Of a stretch of 21,558 nucleotides of DNA, positions 4,800 through 12,997 are shown in pieces. The DNA comes from a virus. Where the stretch lies: the IMG/VR virus record IMGVR_UViG_3300033145_000141, positions 1 through 21,558 of that record; one strand, given 5' to 3'. The position numbers were made by a program, and so were the translations under genes. The notes beneath the pieces were generated by a model. It saw only the letters and a program-made list of their open reading frames with translations, did no database searches and was not told the origin of the DNA. Within the stretch, counting starts at the first letter, position 1, and each line of letters begins with the position of its first letter.

Positions 4800-7115
4800 A
4801 TGGGTTCTGATTCTCGTCGGATATGTTATTTGAAGTCTGCCCAGAGCTTTGGCGCAACTGTTATGGAGTCTCTTAAAGATATACATGGTATGATAACTCG
4901 CAAGTACAAGATGGGTGTTGCGCATATATTCCCTACTAACGATGAAGTTGGCGACTATAGCAAGTCTGTTTTTAAGCCTTTAATAGCTTCTAATAAGATT
5001 TCTATTGGCAGGTATGTTAAGAATGTCTCTGGTGGAACTGACACTACTGCACTAAAGAATGTCAATGGTGCGATGTTATATCTTCGTGGCGCAAGGTTAA
5101 GTCAGAAGGTTGGCGATTCAGCAGAGAGTACCAGTTCTAAGACTTCTGGTTTTTCGGTAGACAAGGTAGTCTTTGACGAAGTTGATTTTATGGACACTGA
5201 CGTAATTGAAAAGTACAAAGGCCGCATGGGAATGAGTCCTCACAAGCACGAAGTTTATTTAGGTAATCCATCTCACGAGGACTTTGGTATTGACCTTATT
5301 TTCAAGTGTGTTACACCCGACACTAAAATACTTACAGCCGATTTAAGATGGAAGCAGGCAAGTGAATTGTGCACCGGCGATAAGTTGGTTGGTTTTGATG
5401 AATATCATAAAAAGGGCAGCAAGACCAGAAGATATGATATATCCACAATAACTGGATGTGGTAGGGTGAGTTTGCCTTGCTCAAAATTAACACTTGACGA
5501 CGGAACATCGGTTACTGTAAGCAAAAAGCATAAATGGTTAGTTTCGTGGAATAGCAATGTAACTTGGAAGTGTACCGATAAGTTAAAAATCGGGGACAAA
5601 ATCTTATCTATTGGGACATGGGAAGAAAAAGATTCTTATGAATATGGCTGGTTGGGCGGAGTATTAGATGGTGAAGGTTGTATTTCATTGCAGACAAGAA
5701 GTGGCGGAAACCAACGACTAATCTATTTTACAGTAGCACAAAATGAAGGTGTCGTGATTGAGAAAACAAAGTTCTTGTTAGATAAATTAAATATACCTTA
5801 TAGTTGTAATAGCCATATTGATAAAAGGTCTGATAAGAAACATGTTTCTTTGTTTATTAAAGGTGGTATGCCAGTTAGATTAAGACTGCTTGGCCTTACT
5901 CGTCCTTGTCGTTTACTGGAAAAAACAGATTTATATCTGAAAAATGTATCTGTTGGTAACGATGGTGGATGTACAAAAACTCCCAAGATTACAAAAATAG
6001 AAGATGTTGGCGTAAAAGAGGTTGTTGCATTAGGAACAGATAAGAAAACATTTATAGCCAATGGATTGTTGTCACACAATTCGTCTGACCAGCGATATTG
6101 GTTTAGGAAATGTAGTTGTGGTCATTGGACTTGTGCCGAGAAGAGTTTTCCGCAGTGTGTGAAGATACGACCTGACGGTACTGGTTATGTAGGGTGTGAT
6201 AAATGTGGCAAGGAAGTTCATGTATGGGCTGGTGAGGGTACTGGCGAGTGGGTTCCCGACTTTCCAGATAAGTCTAAGTATATGCACGGGTACATGGCAA
6301 GTCAGTTAATGACATCATTTAACGACCCTGCCGAGATTTTAGAAGACTTGGTTAATCCACCGTATGGTAATCTTGGTGATTTCTGGCGGTTACGCATGGG
6401 GCGACCTTATTCTGATAAGAGCGAGAAGTTAAGAAAAAGTGACGTTCTTATGTGTTGTGGTAACGATGGGCTATCAACAAAACATCCTGGCCCATGTGCA
6501 ATGGGAGTTGACGTTGGCAAGATTAAGCATGTAGTAATCGGCATGAAGATGCCAAAAGGCAGATACGAAATACTCCGCGCAATAAAGATACCAGAGGGAA
6601 GAGAAGGCTGGAACCAAATCTCCGACCTTGCCCTAAAGTACAATGTAAAGAGTACTGTTATTGATATAAGACCTTACGAAGATGAGGCGAGGGCGTATCA
6701 AACAAAACATTGCGGTGGCAGTATAAATCCTTCTGTGTTTCTGTGTGAGTATAGCGATACACAGGTTACAGATTCAGCTTTTAACAATAACACCGGAGTA
6801 GTAAAGGCTCATCGCACTGGTATATTCGACCAGACCCATAGACTACTTTCGATGGGCGAGATAATTCTACCTAGACAATGTCCTGAGATTGAAGAGTTTG
6901 CCAGACAGTGTTGTAATTGTGCAAGATTTGAAGAAAAAGACAAAAGAAAAGGCACGATAGTAAACAGATACCGACCGACCGGCGACCGTCAGGAGCATTT
7001 CAGAAACGCATTGAACTATATGATTTTAGCGTGTAGTGGTCATCGTGTTGGCACGGTTTCAAGATATAAAGTACAGACTTATGCGGAAGTAGATAACGAA
7101 TACACAAGATATTAG
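4800..7115 (+). CDS. terL: Terminase large subunit (gpA-type) containing an intein
   Basis: This is the ATP-driven packaging motor and nuclease. Counting from ATG 4800: deviant gpA-type Walker A KSAQSFGAT (12-20), Walker B VVFDEVD (123-129), an intein at 170-427, then the extein resumes with SSDQRYWF and a zinc-finger-like region (CSCGHWTC, CDKC). The RuvC-like nuclease follows with GVDVG, VIDIRP and GDRQEHFRNALNYM (likely catalytic Asp/His). Without the intein the extein is 513 residues, slightly short, because conserved N-terminal sequence (EYSVKGFEYQIEP) lies upstream in the same frame without a start codon and the probable initiator is in another frame at 4670. The protein may therefore begin upstream by frameshift, or be made from 4800 and lack about 40 residues. 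Confidence 0.85.
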   Translation: MGSDSRRICYLKSAQSFGATVMESLKDIHGMITRKYKMGVAHIFPTNDEVGDYSKSVFKPLIASNKISIGRYVKNVSGGTDTTALKNVNGAMLYLRGARLSQKVGDSAESTSSKTSGFSVDKVVFDEVDFMDTDVIEKYKGRMGMSPHKHEVYLGNPSHEDFGIDLIFKCVTPDTKILTADLRWKQASELCTGDKLVGFDEYHKKGSKTRRYDISTITGCGRVSLPCSKLTLDDGTSVTVSKKHKWLVSWNSNVTWKCTDKLKIGDKILSIGTWEEKDSYEYGWLGGVLDGEGCISLQTRSGGNQRLIYFTVAQNEGVVIEKTKFLLDKLNIPYSCNSHIDKRSDKKHVSLFIKGGMPVRLRLLGLTRPCRLLEKTDLYLKNVSVGNDGGCTKTPKITKIEDVGVKEVVALGTDKKTFIANGLLSHNSSDQRYWFRKCSCGHWTCAEKSFPQCVKIRPDGTGYVGCDKCGKEVHVWAGEGTGEWVPDFPDKSKYMHGYMASQLMTSFNDPAEILEDLVNPPYGNLGDFWRLRMGRPYSDKSEKLRKSDVLMCCGNDGLSTKHPGPCAMGVDVGKIKHVVIGMKMPKGRYEILRAIKIPEGREGWNQISDLALKYNVKSTVIDIRPYEDEARAYQTKHCGGSINPSVFLCEYSDTQVTDSAFNNNTGVVKAHRTGIFDQTHRLLSMGEIILPRQCPEIEEFARQCCNCARFEEKDKRKGTIVNRYRPTGDRQEHFRNALNYMILACSGHRVGTVSRYKVQTYAEVDNEYTRY
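5307..6080 (+). mobile_element. Intein (258 residues) with LAGLIDADG-like endonuclease in the large terminase
   Basis: In frame within the terminase. It begins with Cys1 in CVTPDTKIL (block A). Block B is GTSVTVSKKHKWLV (intein residues 66-79) with the His of the usual TxxH motif, Thr being Ser here. A LAGLIDADG-like motif WLGGVLDGEGC (115-125) marks a homing endonuclease insert of roughly 110 residues. The C-terminal splicing part ends VVALGTDKKTFIANGLLSHN (blocks F and G), with penultimate His and terminal Asn, followed by Ser+1 of the extein. All splicing residues are present, so it should be active. Removal joins ...DLIFK to SSDQRYWF, rebuilding a conserved terminase segment. Only one LAGLIDADG motif is evident, so the nuclease may act as a dimer or be degenerate. 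Confidence 0.92.
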
Positions 7116-7124
7116 GACATAGAT

Positions 7125-7379
7125 ATGAAATATAGAAAAAAGCCAGTTGTAATTGATGCTTGGAGATTCAGAAATCAGAAAGAATGTTTTGATAATCTTA
7201 AAAAACAAGGCGTCCCAATCAAATATGATTATCAACATTCGCCGAATAATTGTTTTATAGAAACATTGGAAGGCAATATGTATATATCAGATAATGATTG
7301 GATAATCAAGGGTGTCAAAAATGAATACTATCCTTGCAAGCCAGATATATTTGAACAGACCTACGAAAAGGTAGATTAG
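7125..7379 (+). CDS. Conserved small phage protein ('DWIIKGVKNEYYPCKPDIFE' type)
   Basis: This 84-residue protein has the opening MKYRKKPVVIDAW and a C-terminal block IETLEGNMYISDNDWIIKGV, then YYPCKPDIFEQTYE (about residues 65-80). This pattern is widespread in phage and prophage proteins, in which 'TLEG.m...pGDwii.GvkGE.YPckpdIFe.tYe' is conserved; it may belong to or near the PGDYG family. Its role is unknown. AGGA precedes ATG 7125 by seven bases, nine bases after the terminase stop. Family naming is from memory. Confidence 0.7.
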   Translation: MKYRKKPVVIDAWRFRNQKECFDNLKKQGVPIKYDYQHSPNNCFIETLEGNMYISDNDWIIKGVKNEYYPCKPDIFEQTYEKVD

Positions 7380-7394
7380 AAATAAAGGTATATA

Positions 7395-9014
7395 ATGACT
7401 CCAGAAGAAATTATAAATCTTAGGAATATAGAACTTGCCACACAGGGTAATATCAGGAACTTATGGCAGGATACGTCAACTTATCTCTATCCTTATGTCC
7501 AGATAACTTCTAAGTTTGAATCAGGGACACCTCGGACAAAGGAGATATACGACTTAACGCCTATGCTGGATGCAGAAGATATGGTATCTAATTTAAAGCA
7601 TATTCTTTTTCCCGCCGGTCAGCAGTTCTTTGCTATAAAAGTTGGAAATAATAACGACTTACCTGATAATATCCAGCGATATATTTCTATACTGACAGAG
7701 GTGACCCATGACCAAATATTTAATTCAAACTTCATAACAGAACTTGACGAGGTTCTTCGTTCTCTTATTGATTTCGGCCCTGCAAGTATTTTTTCGGAAT
7801 GGACGGCAAAGACAGGTCTTAACTATTGCAATACAACTATCGGCACGTATCAACTTATAGAGAATAGCAAAAAGTTAGTTGATGGTATTATTGTAACGAT
7901 AGACTATACACCAAGACAGGCTATTGAAGAGTTTGGCGATAAGGCTGGCCTAGAGGTCATTGTGGCATCGAACGACCCAAAAAAGGCAAATACCAGATTT
8001 GAATATATATATATTATCCAGCCAAGAAAAGTTATAAATCCTAATCTTTCGCAAAAAATCAACACTAATATGAAATGGGAAGAGCAGGTTGTAAATGTCA
8101 AGGAAAAGTTGACAGTCTTTGAGGGCGGCTATCCACAGTTCCCATACCATACAGCAAGGTGGAAACGTCCTGCTAACGAGAAAGATGGACGTGGTATAGG
8201 TACAGAAATGCTACCGCAGATTAAAGTTTTACAGAGAATGAACAGGGACTTTAATGAAGTTGGTAATAAATGGGCTAATCCGGCCAGGGAAACACTTTCG
8301 TCATTTGAAGGAAAGTATAAGACATTTCCTGGTGCGAATAATATTGTAAGAGAACTGCCGTCAAGTAGAGCAGTTGACCAGGGTCTTAACGGTAATTTTA
8401 ATATAACTGAAAAGTCTCTCGATAGACAGACAGGAATAATTGACAGGGCTTTTTATAAGAACGCATTTAATCCAATAGAAAATTTAACCGGCGATAGACG
8501 TACAACTTTAGAGATAAGGGAGCGAATACGTGGAACGTGGCCTAAGATTGGAACTCCTGTAGCCCGTATCTGGTATGAACAGATTGCGCCACTTGTTGAG
8601 AGGTCGATATTACTTCTCATTAGGAATGGTGTTGTAGAACGGCCACCGGCAGAGCTTGAAGGCGTGAACTTTGGCCTTGAATTTGTCAGTCCGTTTGCCC
8701 TCGAGCTTAGAAGCCAGCAGAGTAAGGCATTTCAGGAGTGGGCTTATATCGTTGGCGAAATGGAAAGTGTATTTCCAGGTGCAACTGACAACGTTGACTC
8801 TGACGATGCTATACAAAGACTTGGCCGTACTTTGGGTGTTAATACAGAGGACATGGCTTCGGAAGAGCAGCGTAAAGAAAAGAGAGAGACAAGGGCATTA
8901 AAAGAACAACAGGCATTAGAGTTGGCTATGCTTCAAACAGGTGGTCAGGCATACAAAGACGGAACCAAAGCACCAGAAGATGGGAGTCCTTCTGCTGCGG
9001 TGATAGGAGTATAA
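7395..9014 (+). CDS. Portal (head-tail connector) protein
   Basis: This 539-residue protein matches the T7/BPP-1-type head-tail connector family (PF12236). Its N-terminus LRNIELATQGNIRNLWQDTS resembles the usual helical start with 'R..W..i..yl.P'. It is followed by TKEIYDLTPMLDAEDMVSNL (about 49-68), where family members read 'iyDsT...a...LaagL', and HILFPAGQQFFAIKV ('l.sllfPpg..wF.l'). Later come GRGIGTEMLPQIKVLQRMNR (crown/stem region) and a helical C-terminus (QQSKAFQEWA) ending in a Glu/Lys- and Ala-rich tail. Twelve copies form the ring at the capsid vertex through which DNA passes and to which the terminase docks. A GGTATATA stretch precedes ATG 7395. Length fits the family. Confidence 0.9.
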   Translation: MTPEEIINLRNIELATQGNIRNLWQDTSTYLYPYVQITSKFESGTPRTKEIYDLTPMLDAEDMVSNLKHILFPAGQQFFAIKVGNNNDLPDNIQRYISILTEVTHDQIFNSNFITELDEVLRSLIDFGPASIFSEWTAKTGLNYCNTTIGTYQLIENSKKLVDGIIVTIDYTPRQAIEEFGDKAGLEVIVASNDPKKANTRFEYIYIIQPRKVINPNLSQKINTNMKWEEQVVNVKEKLTVFEGGYPQFPYHTARWKRPANEKDGRGIGTEMLPQIKVLQRMNRDFNEVGNKWANPARETLSSFEGKYKTFPGANNIVRELPSSRAVDQGLNGNFNITEKSLDRQTGIIDRAFYKNAFNPIENLTGDRRTTLEIRERIRGTWPKIGTPVARIWYEQIAPLVERSILLLIRNGVVERPPAELEGVNFGLEFVSPFALELRSQQSKAFQEWAYIVGEMESVFPGATDNVDSDDAIQRLGRTLGVNTEDMASEEQRKEKRETRALKEQQALELAMLQTGGQAYKDGTKAPEDGSPSAAVIGV

Positions 9015-9015
9015 A

Positions 9016-9114
9016 ATGCCGTTTAAAAGTCAAAAGCAAAGAAAGTTTTTATTTGCAAAGAAACCAAAGGTTGCTCGTAAACTTGCGAAACATCCAAAGA
9101 AAGGAAAGAAATAA
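9016..9114 (+). CDS. Tiny basic phage protein (MPFKS type)
   Basis: This 32-residue, strongly basic peptide, MPFKSQKQRKFLFAKKPKVA and a Lys-rich end, starts one base after the portal stop with AGGAG seven bases upstream. Small proteins beginning 'MPFKS..Q...f' and ending in Lys-rich sequence occur in many phages next to portal or head genes. The role is unknown; nucleic-acid binding is possible from charge. Confidence 0.65.
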   Translation: MPFKSQKQRKFLFAKKPKVARKLAKHPKKGKK

Positions 9115-9261
9115 TATTACTTAAAAAAAAGTACAATTATTTTGCCAAGAAAGAACTTTGGTATTTCTTTTTAGGTAATAAGGTATATGCGCACGAGTCA
9201 TTGTTTCATGTAATTAAAGTAATGATTAAGAGTTGGTAATGGAACATAGAAAGGAAACGTA

Positions 9262-9429
9262 ATGTCATTTGGTATGTCTAAGCATAGAAAGAGTGGGCAC
9301 ATTCATAACAATAATCATTTTACAGGTTTAAAAAAGAAAACTGGGACATCAAGAAAACAGAAACTTACAAGAAAGCAAAAATTGGCGAAACAAAAAACGC
9401 ATATAAATAAATTTAAAGAAGTTGCGTAA
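9262..9429 (+). CDS. Small basic His/Lys-rich protein
   Basis: This 55-residue peptide starts MSFGMSKHRKSGHIHNNNHF and continues with a Lys/Arg-rich segment (LKKKTG, SRKQKLTRKQKLAKQK). AAGGAAA precedes ATG 9262 at a good distance, and the TAA overlaps the next ATG (TAATG), supporting a real coupled gene. The 147-base gap before it holds no clear gene. Highly basic, so likely nucleic-acid binding, but no family recognised. Confidence 0.55.
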   Translation: MSFGMSKHRKSGHIHNNNHFTGLKKKTGTSRKQKLTRKQKLAKQKTHINKFKEVA

Positions 9430-9707
9430 TGGCACTAACAGAAAAAGAAAGAATCAAACAAAGGAACAGCGACTTTCTGCATATATTCAGTGGCAGTCCT
9501 CAAGGAAAAAGGATATATGATTTTCTTGCTGGTTTTTGCCTGAAAAAAGAATGTACTTTTGACAAAGATTCTGCCAGAAAAAGTGATTTTAATGATGGTG
9601 CAAGAGCGGTCATATTAGAGATAGACTATTGGATGGAGTACGACTTATCTACTTTAGAAAAAGTAAATGAGACTGAAAATGTCAGTCTGGAAGATAACTT
9701 AGATTAA
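9429..9707 (+). CDS. Bbp19-like phage protein
   Basis: This 92-residue protein has an N-terminal FLHIFSGSPQGKRIYDFLAG (about residues 16-35), a Cys-containing linker, then FNDGARAVILEIDYWM (about 57-72). This fits the Bbp19 pattern 'F..vF.tpeGr.vL..L....f........a...eGrR...l.i...l', a small helical protein found near portal and scaffold genes in BPP-1-like phages. The function is not established. Start supported by overlap with the previous stop; the SD is weak. The C-terminal 20 residues are acidic. Confidence 0.7.
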   Translation: MALTEKERIKQRNSDFLHIFSGSPQGKRIYDFLAGFCLKKECTFDKDSARKSDFNDGARAVILEIDYWMEYDLSTLEKVNETENVSLEDNLD

Positions 9708-9720
9708 GAAAGGAAATAAA

Positions 9721-10107
9721 ATGTCAAATCAAGGATTAGCCGAGACCTCGAAAGAGACTACCAAGGCCCCAACAATGTATCGTGAAATTGAGCAGGAGGA
9801 AAATGTTGCACGAGGTTGTGTGGAAGTTGTCGAGATTATCGCCTATGACGCTACTAAGGAGCCAAGGCGGCATCCACCAGAGAAGAATCAATCTAAAGGC
9901 GAAATAGTGAAGAAGGATGGTGTTGTATTGTATGTAGAAATTGGCCGTGCGCCATATTTCTGCCAAGACCCTGAAGATGCTCTGGTATTCGCCGAGAACA
10001 ATCCAAATGTAAGAACAGAGACATTTACAATTCAGCTAAGAAAATCAACTGCGATTAAGTATCTGGACGCACCACGAAATATGAAGCAGTTCGAGAGGAG
10101 AGTGTAA
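9721..10107 (+). CDS. Hypothetical protein upstream of scaffold
   Basis: This 128-residue protein has a disordered-looking N-terminus (LAETSKETTKAPTMYREIEQ), then VEVVEIIAYDATKEPRRHPP and a probable beta-rich segment (VVLYVEIGRAPYFCQDPEDA). AAGGAA lies well placed before ATG 9721. It sits between the Bbp19-like gene and the scaffold, as unknown small genes often do in this phage group. No family recognised. Confidence 0.6.
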   Translation: MSNQGLAETSKETTKAPTMYREIEQEENVARGCVEVVEIIAYDATKEPRRHPPEKNQSKGEIVKKDGVVLYVEIGRAPYFCQDPEDALVFAENNPNVRTETFTIQLRKSTAIKYLDAPRNMKQFERRV

Positions 10108-10108
10108 T

Positions 10109-10981
10109 ATGGTTGACGAACCTATTGTAACACCCCCAGTAGAATCTCCAGTTACGCCTCCGGTTGTTCCACCTGCCGCTCCTCCGGTTTATTTTGGAAC
10201 TGACGGTGTATTAAATGAGGGTTGGCAGGGAACGCTTGACGAGGACTTGCGAGAAGAAAAGAGTCTTCTTTCGTTTAAGAGCGTTGGAGATTTGGCAAAG
10301 TCTTTTGTGAATACAAAAAAGATGGTTGGTAAAGATGTGATAGCCGTCCCAACCGATGCTTCATCCGAAAGCGAATGGCAAGAGTACCATAAAGCCGGTG
10401 GGAGACCTGAAACTGTCGCTGATTATAATTTAAAACCACCAGAAGGATTTCCTGAAGAATTGGCAATTAAGATTTTTCCTGAAGCCCGCATGGAACAATG
10501 GAAAGAGCGTTTATTCAAAGGTGGTGTAAGTCAAAAGGCTGCGACTACTCTTATTAACGCTTACGCACAGGATATGCAAGCTGATTTTCAAGCAATAGAA
10601 CAGGCGAAAGAAGCTGTAAAGGCAGAACTTGTTGGTAAGTTGTCCACAGAATACGGCGCAGCTTTCGACCAGAAGCTGCATCTTGGCGATATAGCATTTG
10701 AAGAGGGTATAAATGGTGATGAGACAATGAAAGAGAGTCTTGCGTATTTAAGAGAAGACCCGAATGCTATAAGGCTTTTAGTAAATCTTGGCGAGAAGTT
10801 TTCAGAGGGCAAACCGCCGAGTTTTTCAGCGATACCAACACCGAGTGATTTAGACGACCAGATTGCCGCTTTAATGGCTGACCCGCTATACACCAAAGGT
10901 ACGCAAAAAGAAAGAATGAAGATTGCCGAAAAGATAATGGCAATAAGAAAATTACAAAAACCCGAAACTGCGACTACCTGA
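10109..10981 (+). CDS. Capsid scaffolding protein
   Basis: This 290-residue acidic protein has a Pro-rich disordered N-terminus (repeats of TPPV/PPV in residues 1-28), then GWQGTLDEDLREEKSLLSFK and VGDLAKSFVNTKKMVGKD (about 61-78), as in podovirus scaffolds ('f.svdelaksy.n.k.liG...i.vP'). ADYNLKPPEGFPEE and a long helical region (EQAKEAVKAELVGKLSTEYG) follow. The C-terminal basic helix (QKERMKIAEKIMAIRKLQK) is typical of the capsid-binding end of scaffolds. It would guide procapsid assembly and leave before DNA filling. It lies immediately before the capsid gene, as usual. GGAG precedes the ATG closely. Confidence 0.88.
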   Translation: MVDEPIVTPPVESPVTPPVVPPAAPPVYFGTDGVLNEGWQGTLDEDLREEKSLLSFKSVGDLAKSFVNTKKMVGKDVIAVPTDASSESEWQEYHKAGGRPETVADYNLKPPEGFPEELAIKIFPEARMEQWKERLFKGGVSQKAATTLINAYAQDMQADFQAIEQAKEAVKAELVGKLSTEYGAAFDQKLHLGDIAFEEGINGDETMKESLAYLREDPNAIRLLVNLGEKFSEGKPPSFSAIPTPSDLDDQIAALMADPLYTKGTQKERMKIAEKIMAIRKLQKPETATT

Positions 10982-11135
10982 TAGGCCGTAGATAGGGATG
11001 TAGTGGATTACCTTTCGTAAAGGAAGGCCCAAAGACGACAGTAACCTGTCCTCCAGCCGAAGCATCGGTAGGAATTGGCCTGATTTTTTCAGACTACCAA
11101 TCTGTTAAATTACAACTTTTATGAAAGGTACAACA
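10982..11135 (+). promoter_or_regulatory. Possible structured RNA leader of the capsid gene
   Basis: This 154-base gap before the capsid start has no gene but several helices. CCTTT (11011-11015)/AAAGG (11019-11023) is nested inside GGCC (10984-10987)/GGCC (11026-11029). TCCT (11049-11052)/AGGA (11070-11073) encloses CCGA (11057-11060)/TCGG (11065-11068). Another fold pairs GGTAG (11067-11071) with CTACC (11094-11098), enclosing CTGA (11080-11083)/TCAG (11089-11092). The second and third sets share bases and exclude one another. It matches no riboswitch class I know. Confidence 0.45.
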
Positions 11136-12059
11136 ATGTCAGCACAGATACCCATTGCTTTTGTTGACCAGGTTAAGGCCAATATTCTTATGCTCTCGCA
11201 GCAGAAGCCTGCGAAGTTAAGAATGACTTGCCGACCTGAGTCAGTGACAGGCGATACAATGTTTGTGGAAAGGCTTGGGCCAAAGGATGCACAGCCACGT
11301 GGCGCACGTCACGGTGTTACTCCTATCTCCGATGCCGACCACACAAGGCGTCAGTTATTGATGGTGGACTATGTAGTTCCCGCCGATATAATTGATAAGC
11401 CTGATAAGCTAAAAATGCTTATCGACCCGCAATCACCCTATGCACAGAACCAGGTATTCTCACTTAATCGTCAGATTGATGATGTGGTAATTACTGCTCT
11501 TGGCGGTACTACCAGAGGTGGTCATACTGGTGCAACTACAATTAACAACTATGATGTTGGTGAATGTCGTCTTATCGAATCAGATGGAACTATTGCAACA
11601 GCAGGGTCAGACTGGTCGAATACGACCGAAACTTCACTTACTATTGCAAAACTGCTTACCTGCAAACAACTTCTTGACGATGCCGAGATAGACGATGAGA
11701 GACAGCGTTATTTCCTTTGTAATCCTTACAATATTAACCAACTGTTGAATACCACAGAGGTTAAGAGTGCGGATTATAATACAGTTAAAGCGTTGGCACA
11801 GGGTCAGATTGATACCTTTATGGGTTTCAAATTCATCAAGTCCACAAGGCTTGTTGCTGATGATACCGATACAGGTGCAACAAAGTGTTATGCTTATGCG
11901 CAAGACGCAATCGTGCTTGCAGTCGCCGAAGAGCCGACAGTTTCAATCGACCTTCGTCCCGACCTGCTAAACAGTACTCAAGTATTTTCTACGCTTAGTA
12001 TTGGCGCAACCAGAGTAGAAGGCCCCGCAGTTGTCGGTATTACACTCGACACCGCTTAA
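11136..12059 (+). CDS. Major capsid protein
   Basis: This 307-residue protein forms the capsid shell. It resembles the podovirus capsid family typified by 'F..qf...v..l.QQkgskLr..v..e.v.g...ff..ig': here AFVDQVKANILMLSQQKPAK then LRMTCRPESVTGDTMFVERLG (in two parts, residues about 9-50). RHGVTPISDADHTRRQLLM and DYVVPADIIDKPDKLKMLID follow, where the family has 'r.v.l.dye.a..id..D..r.l.dp.s.ya'. The second ATG (11136) is chosen: AAGG lies eight bases before it, while ATG 11121 has no SD. Position after the scaffold agrees. The family may be Phage_capsid_2 (from memory). The gene is preceded by a possibly structured leader. Confidence 0.88.
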   Translation: MSAQIPIAFVDQVKANILMLSQQKPAKLRMTCRPESVTGDTMFVERLGPKDAQPRGARHGVTPISDADHTRRQLLMVDYVVPADIIDKPDKLKMLIDPQSPYAQNQVFSLNRQIDDVVITALGGTTRGGHTGATTINNYDVGECRLIESDGTIATAGSDWSNTTETSLTIAKLLTCKQLLDDAEIDDERQRYFLCNPYNINQLLNTTEVKSADYNTVKALAQGQIDTFMGFKFIKSTRLVADDTDTGATKCYAYAQDAIVLAVAEEPTVSIDLRPDLLNSTQVFSTLSIGATRVEGPAVVGITLDTA

Positions 12060-12076
12060 TTGAAAGGATTTAAATT

Positions 12077-12847
12077 ATGAGTAAATATTTGACAAAACCA
12101 TTTAATCCTATTGAGTGGCCTGCTTTACCGCATGACTTTGGTAGCGATAATTTGCTTGGTATTCGTTCAACAGATGCCACGCAGAGATATGTTTATGGAA
12201 CTCGCTACACCACTTGGGACGGTAGAGTTTATAAATATTTCAATGCCGTTGCTGGTGTTTCTTCTTATCACGGTGCTGGAAATGCCGAAGTTGCTGCTGT
12301 TACTTATGTAGTATTGCCAGTTGATGCTGAGGCAGGTCAAAACCATATCATAGTAACTCTTGGCAGCAGAGCAGAGGACGACCTTGCTGGTAGTTACCTG
12401 ATAATTTACGACAAAAGTTCAACAGCAGGACTGGAAGACAACCTCAACTATGGTATTCTTGGCAACAGTAATACTACAACGACTACTGATATATATCTTG
12501 ATGGTAACTTGCCCGTGAAATTATTAACGTCGGATGCCGTTGAAGTCTTTGAGAACCCATACCGTGAATTGACCCATGCGACTGATAGTTATGCTTTTTG
12601 GGCTGGTATTCCGGCACGCAGCCAAGCGGCTGGGTATAAGGGTTGGGTACAAACCTGGGGTCCGTGTGTAGTTAGTGGCGGCGAAAATGTTGGTGCGCCT
12701 GGCGCAGATACACGAGAACTGGTGTGGGGCAGCAACGCTACTCTCTATAAGTGGGCTACAAAAGAAGCTGCGCAGAGAGCCGGTTGTATTATGACTGGTA
12801 GTTCTGCTGCTTATGGACCGTTGATTATGCTTCAATGCAGTACATAG
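12077..12847 (+). CDS. Putative capsid-associated (decoration or minor head) protein
   Basis: This 256-residue protein directly follows the capsid gene with AAGGAT eight bases before the ATG. It starts MSKYLTKPFNPIEWPALPHD and is rich in Gly, Tyr, Thr and Ala, with many predicted beta strands (AAVTYVVLPVDAEAGQNHII) and no membrane segment. A terminator follows within 10-45 bases, so capsid gene and this gene form one strongly expressed pair. From position and composition I infer a structural head protein; no family is recognised with certainty. Confidence 0.6.
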   Translation: MSKYLTKPFNPIEWPALPHDFGSDNLLGIRSTDATQRYVYGTRYTTWDGRVYKYFNAVAGVSSYHGAGNAEVAAVTYVVLPVDAEAGQNHIIVTLGSRAEDDLAGSYLIIYDKSSTAGLEDNLNYGILGNSNTTTTTDIYLDGNLPVKLLTSDAVEVFENPYRELTHATDSYAFWAGIPARSQAAGYKGWVQTWGPCVVSGGENVGAPGADTRELVWGSNATLYKWATKEAAQRAGCIMTGSSAAYGPLIMLQCST

Positions 12848-12856
12848 GTTTAACTA

Positions 12857-12892
12857 AAGGTGGGTGGCTTAACGGCCACCTGCCTTACTTTT
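12857..12892 (+). terminator. Rho-independent terminator after capsid genes
   Basis: GGTGGC (12863-12868) pairs with GCCACC (12875-12880) around a six-base loop. AAGG (12857-12860) and CCTT (12883-12886) extend the stem across a TG/TG internal loop, followed by ACTTTT. It lies just after the capsid-associated gene and would limit read-through into the neck genes, giving the usual high capsid to low neck ratio. Confidence 0.65.
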
Positions 12893-12907
12893 AAGAAAGG
12901 TGCCAAA

Positions 12908-12997
12908 ATGGCAAAGGAAAAAAAAGAAAAAAAAGAAACAAATCGCTATGTTTATGTTCCACCAAAGCCAAAGGAAAAAGAATGCAAGGAGAAATAA
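12908..12997 (+). CDS. Tiny Lys/Glu-rich protein
   Basis: This 29-residue peptide starts MAKEKKEKKETNRYVYVPPK and is very rich in Lys. AAAGGTG lies four to five bases before ATG 12908. The next gene's SD and start lie inside its 3' end in another frame. Composition suggests a flexible, basic peptide; function unknown. Confidence 0.45.
   Translation: MAKEKKEKKETNRYVYVPPKPKEKECKEK

Noticed and set aside
10982-11120. Hammerhead-like CTGATAG after the scaffold gene
   Set aside because: The CUGANGA and GAAA core sequences are not both present, so a hammerhead ribozyme is not supported.
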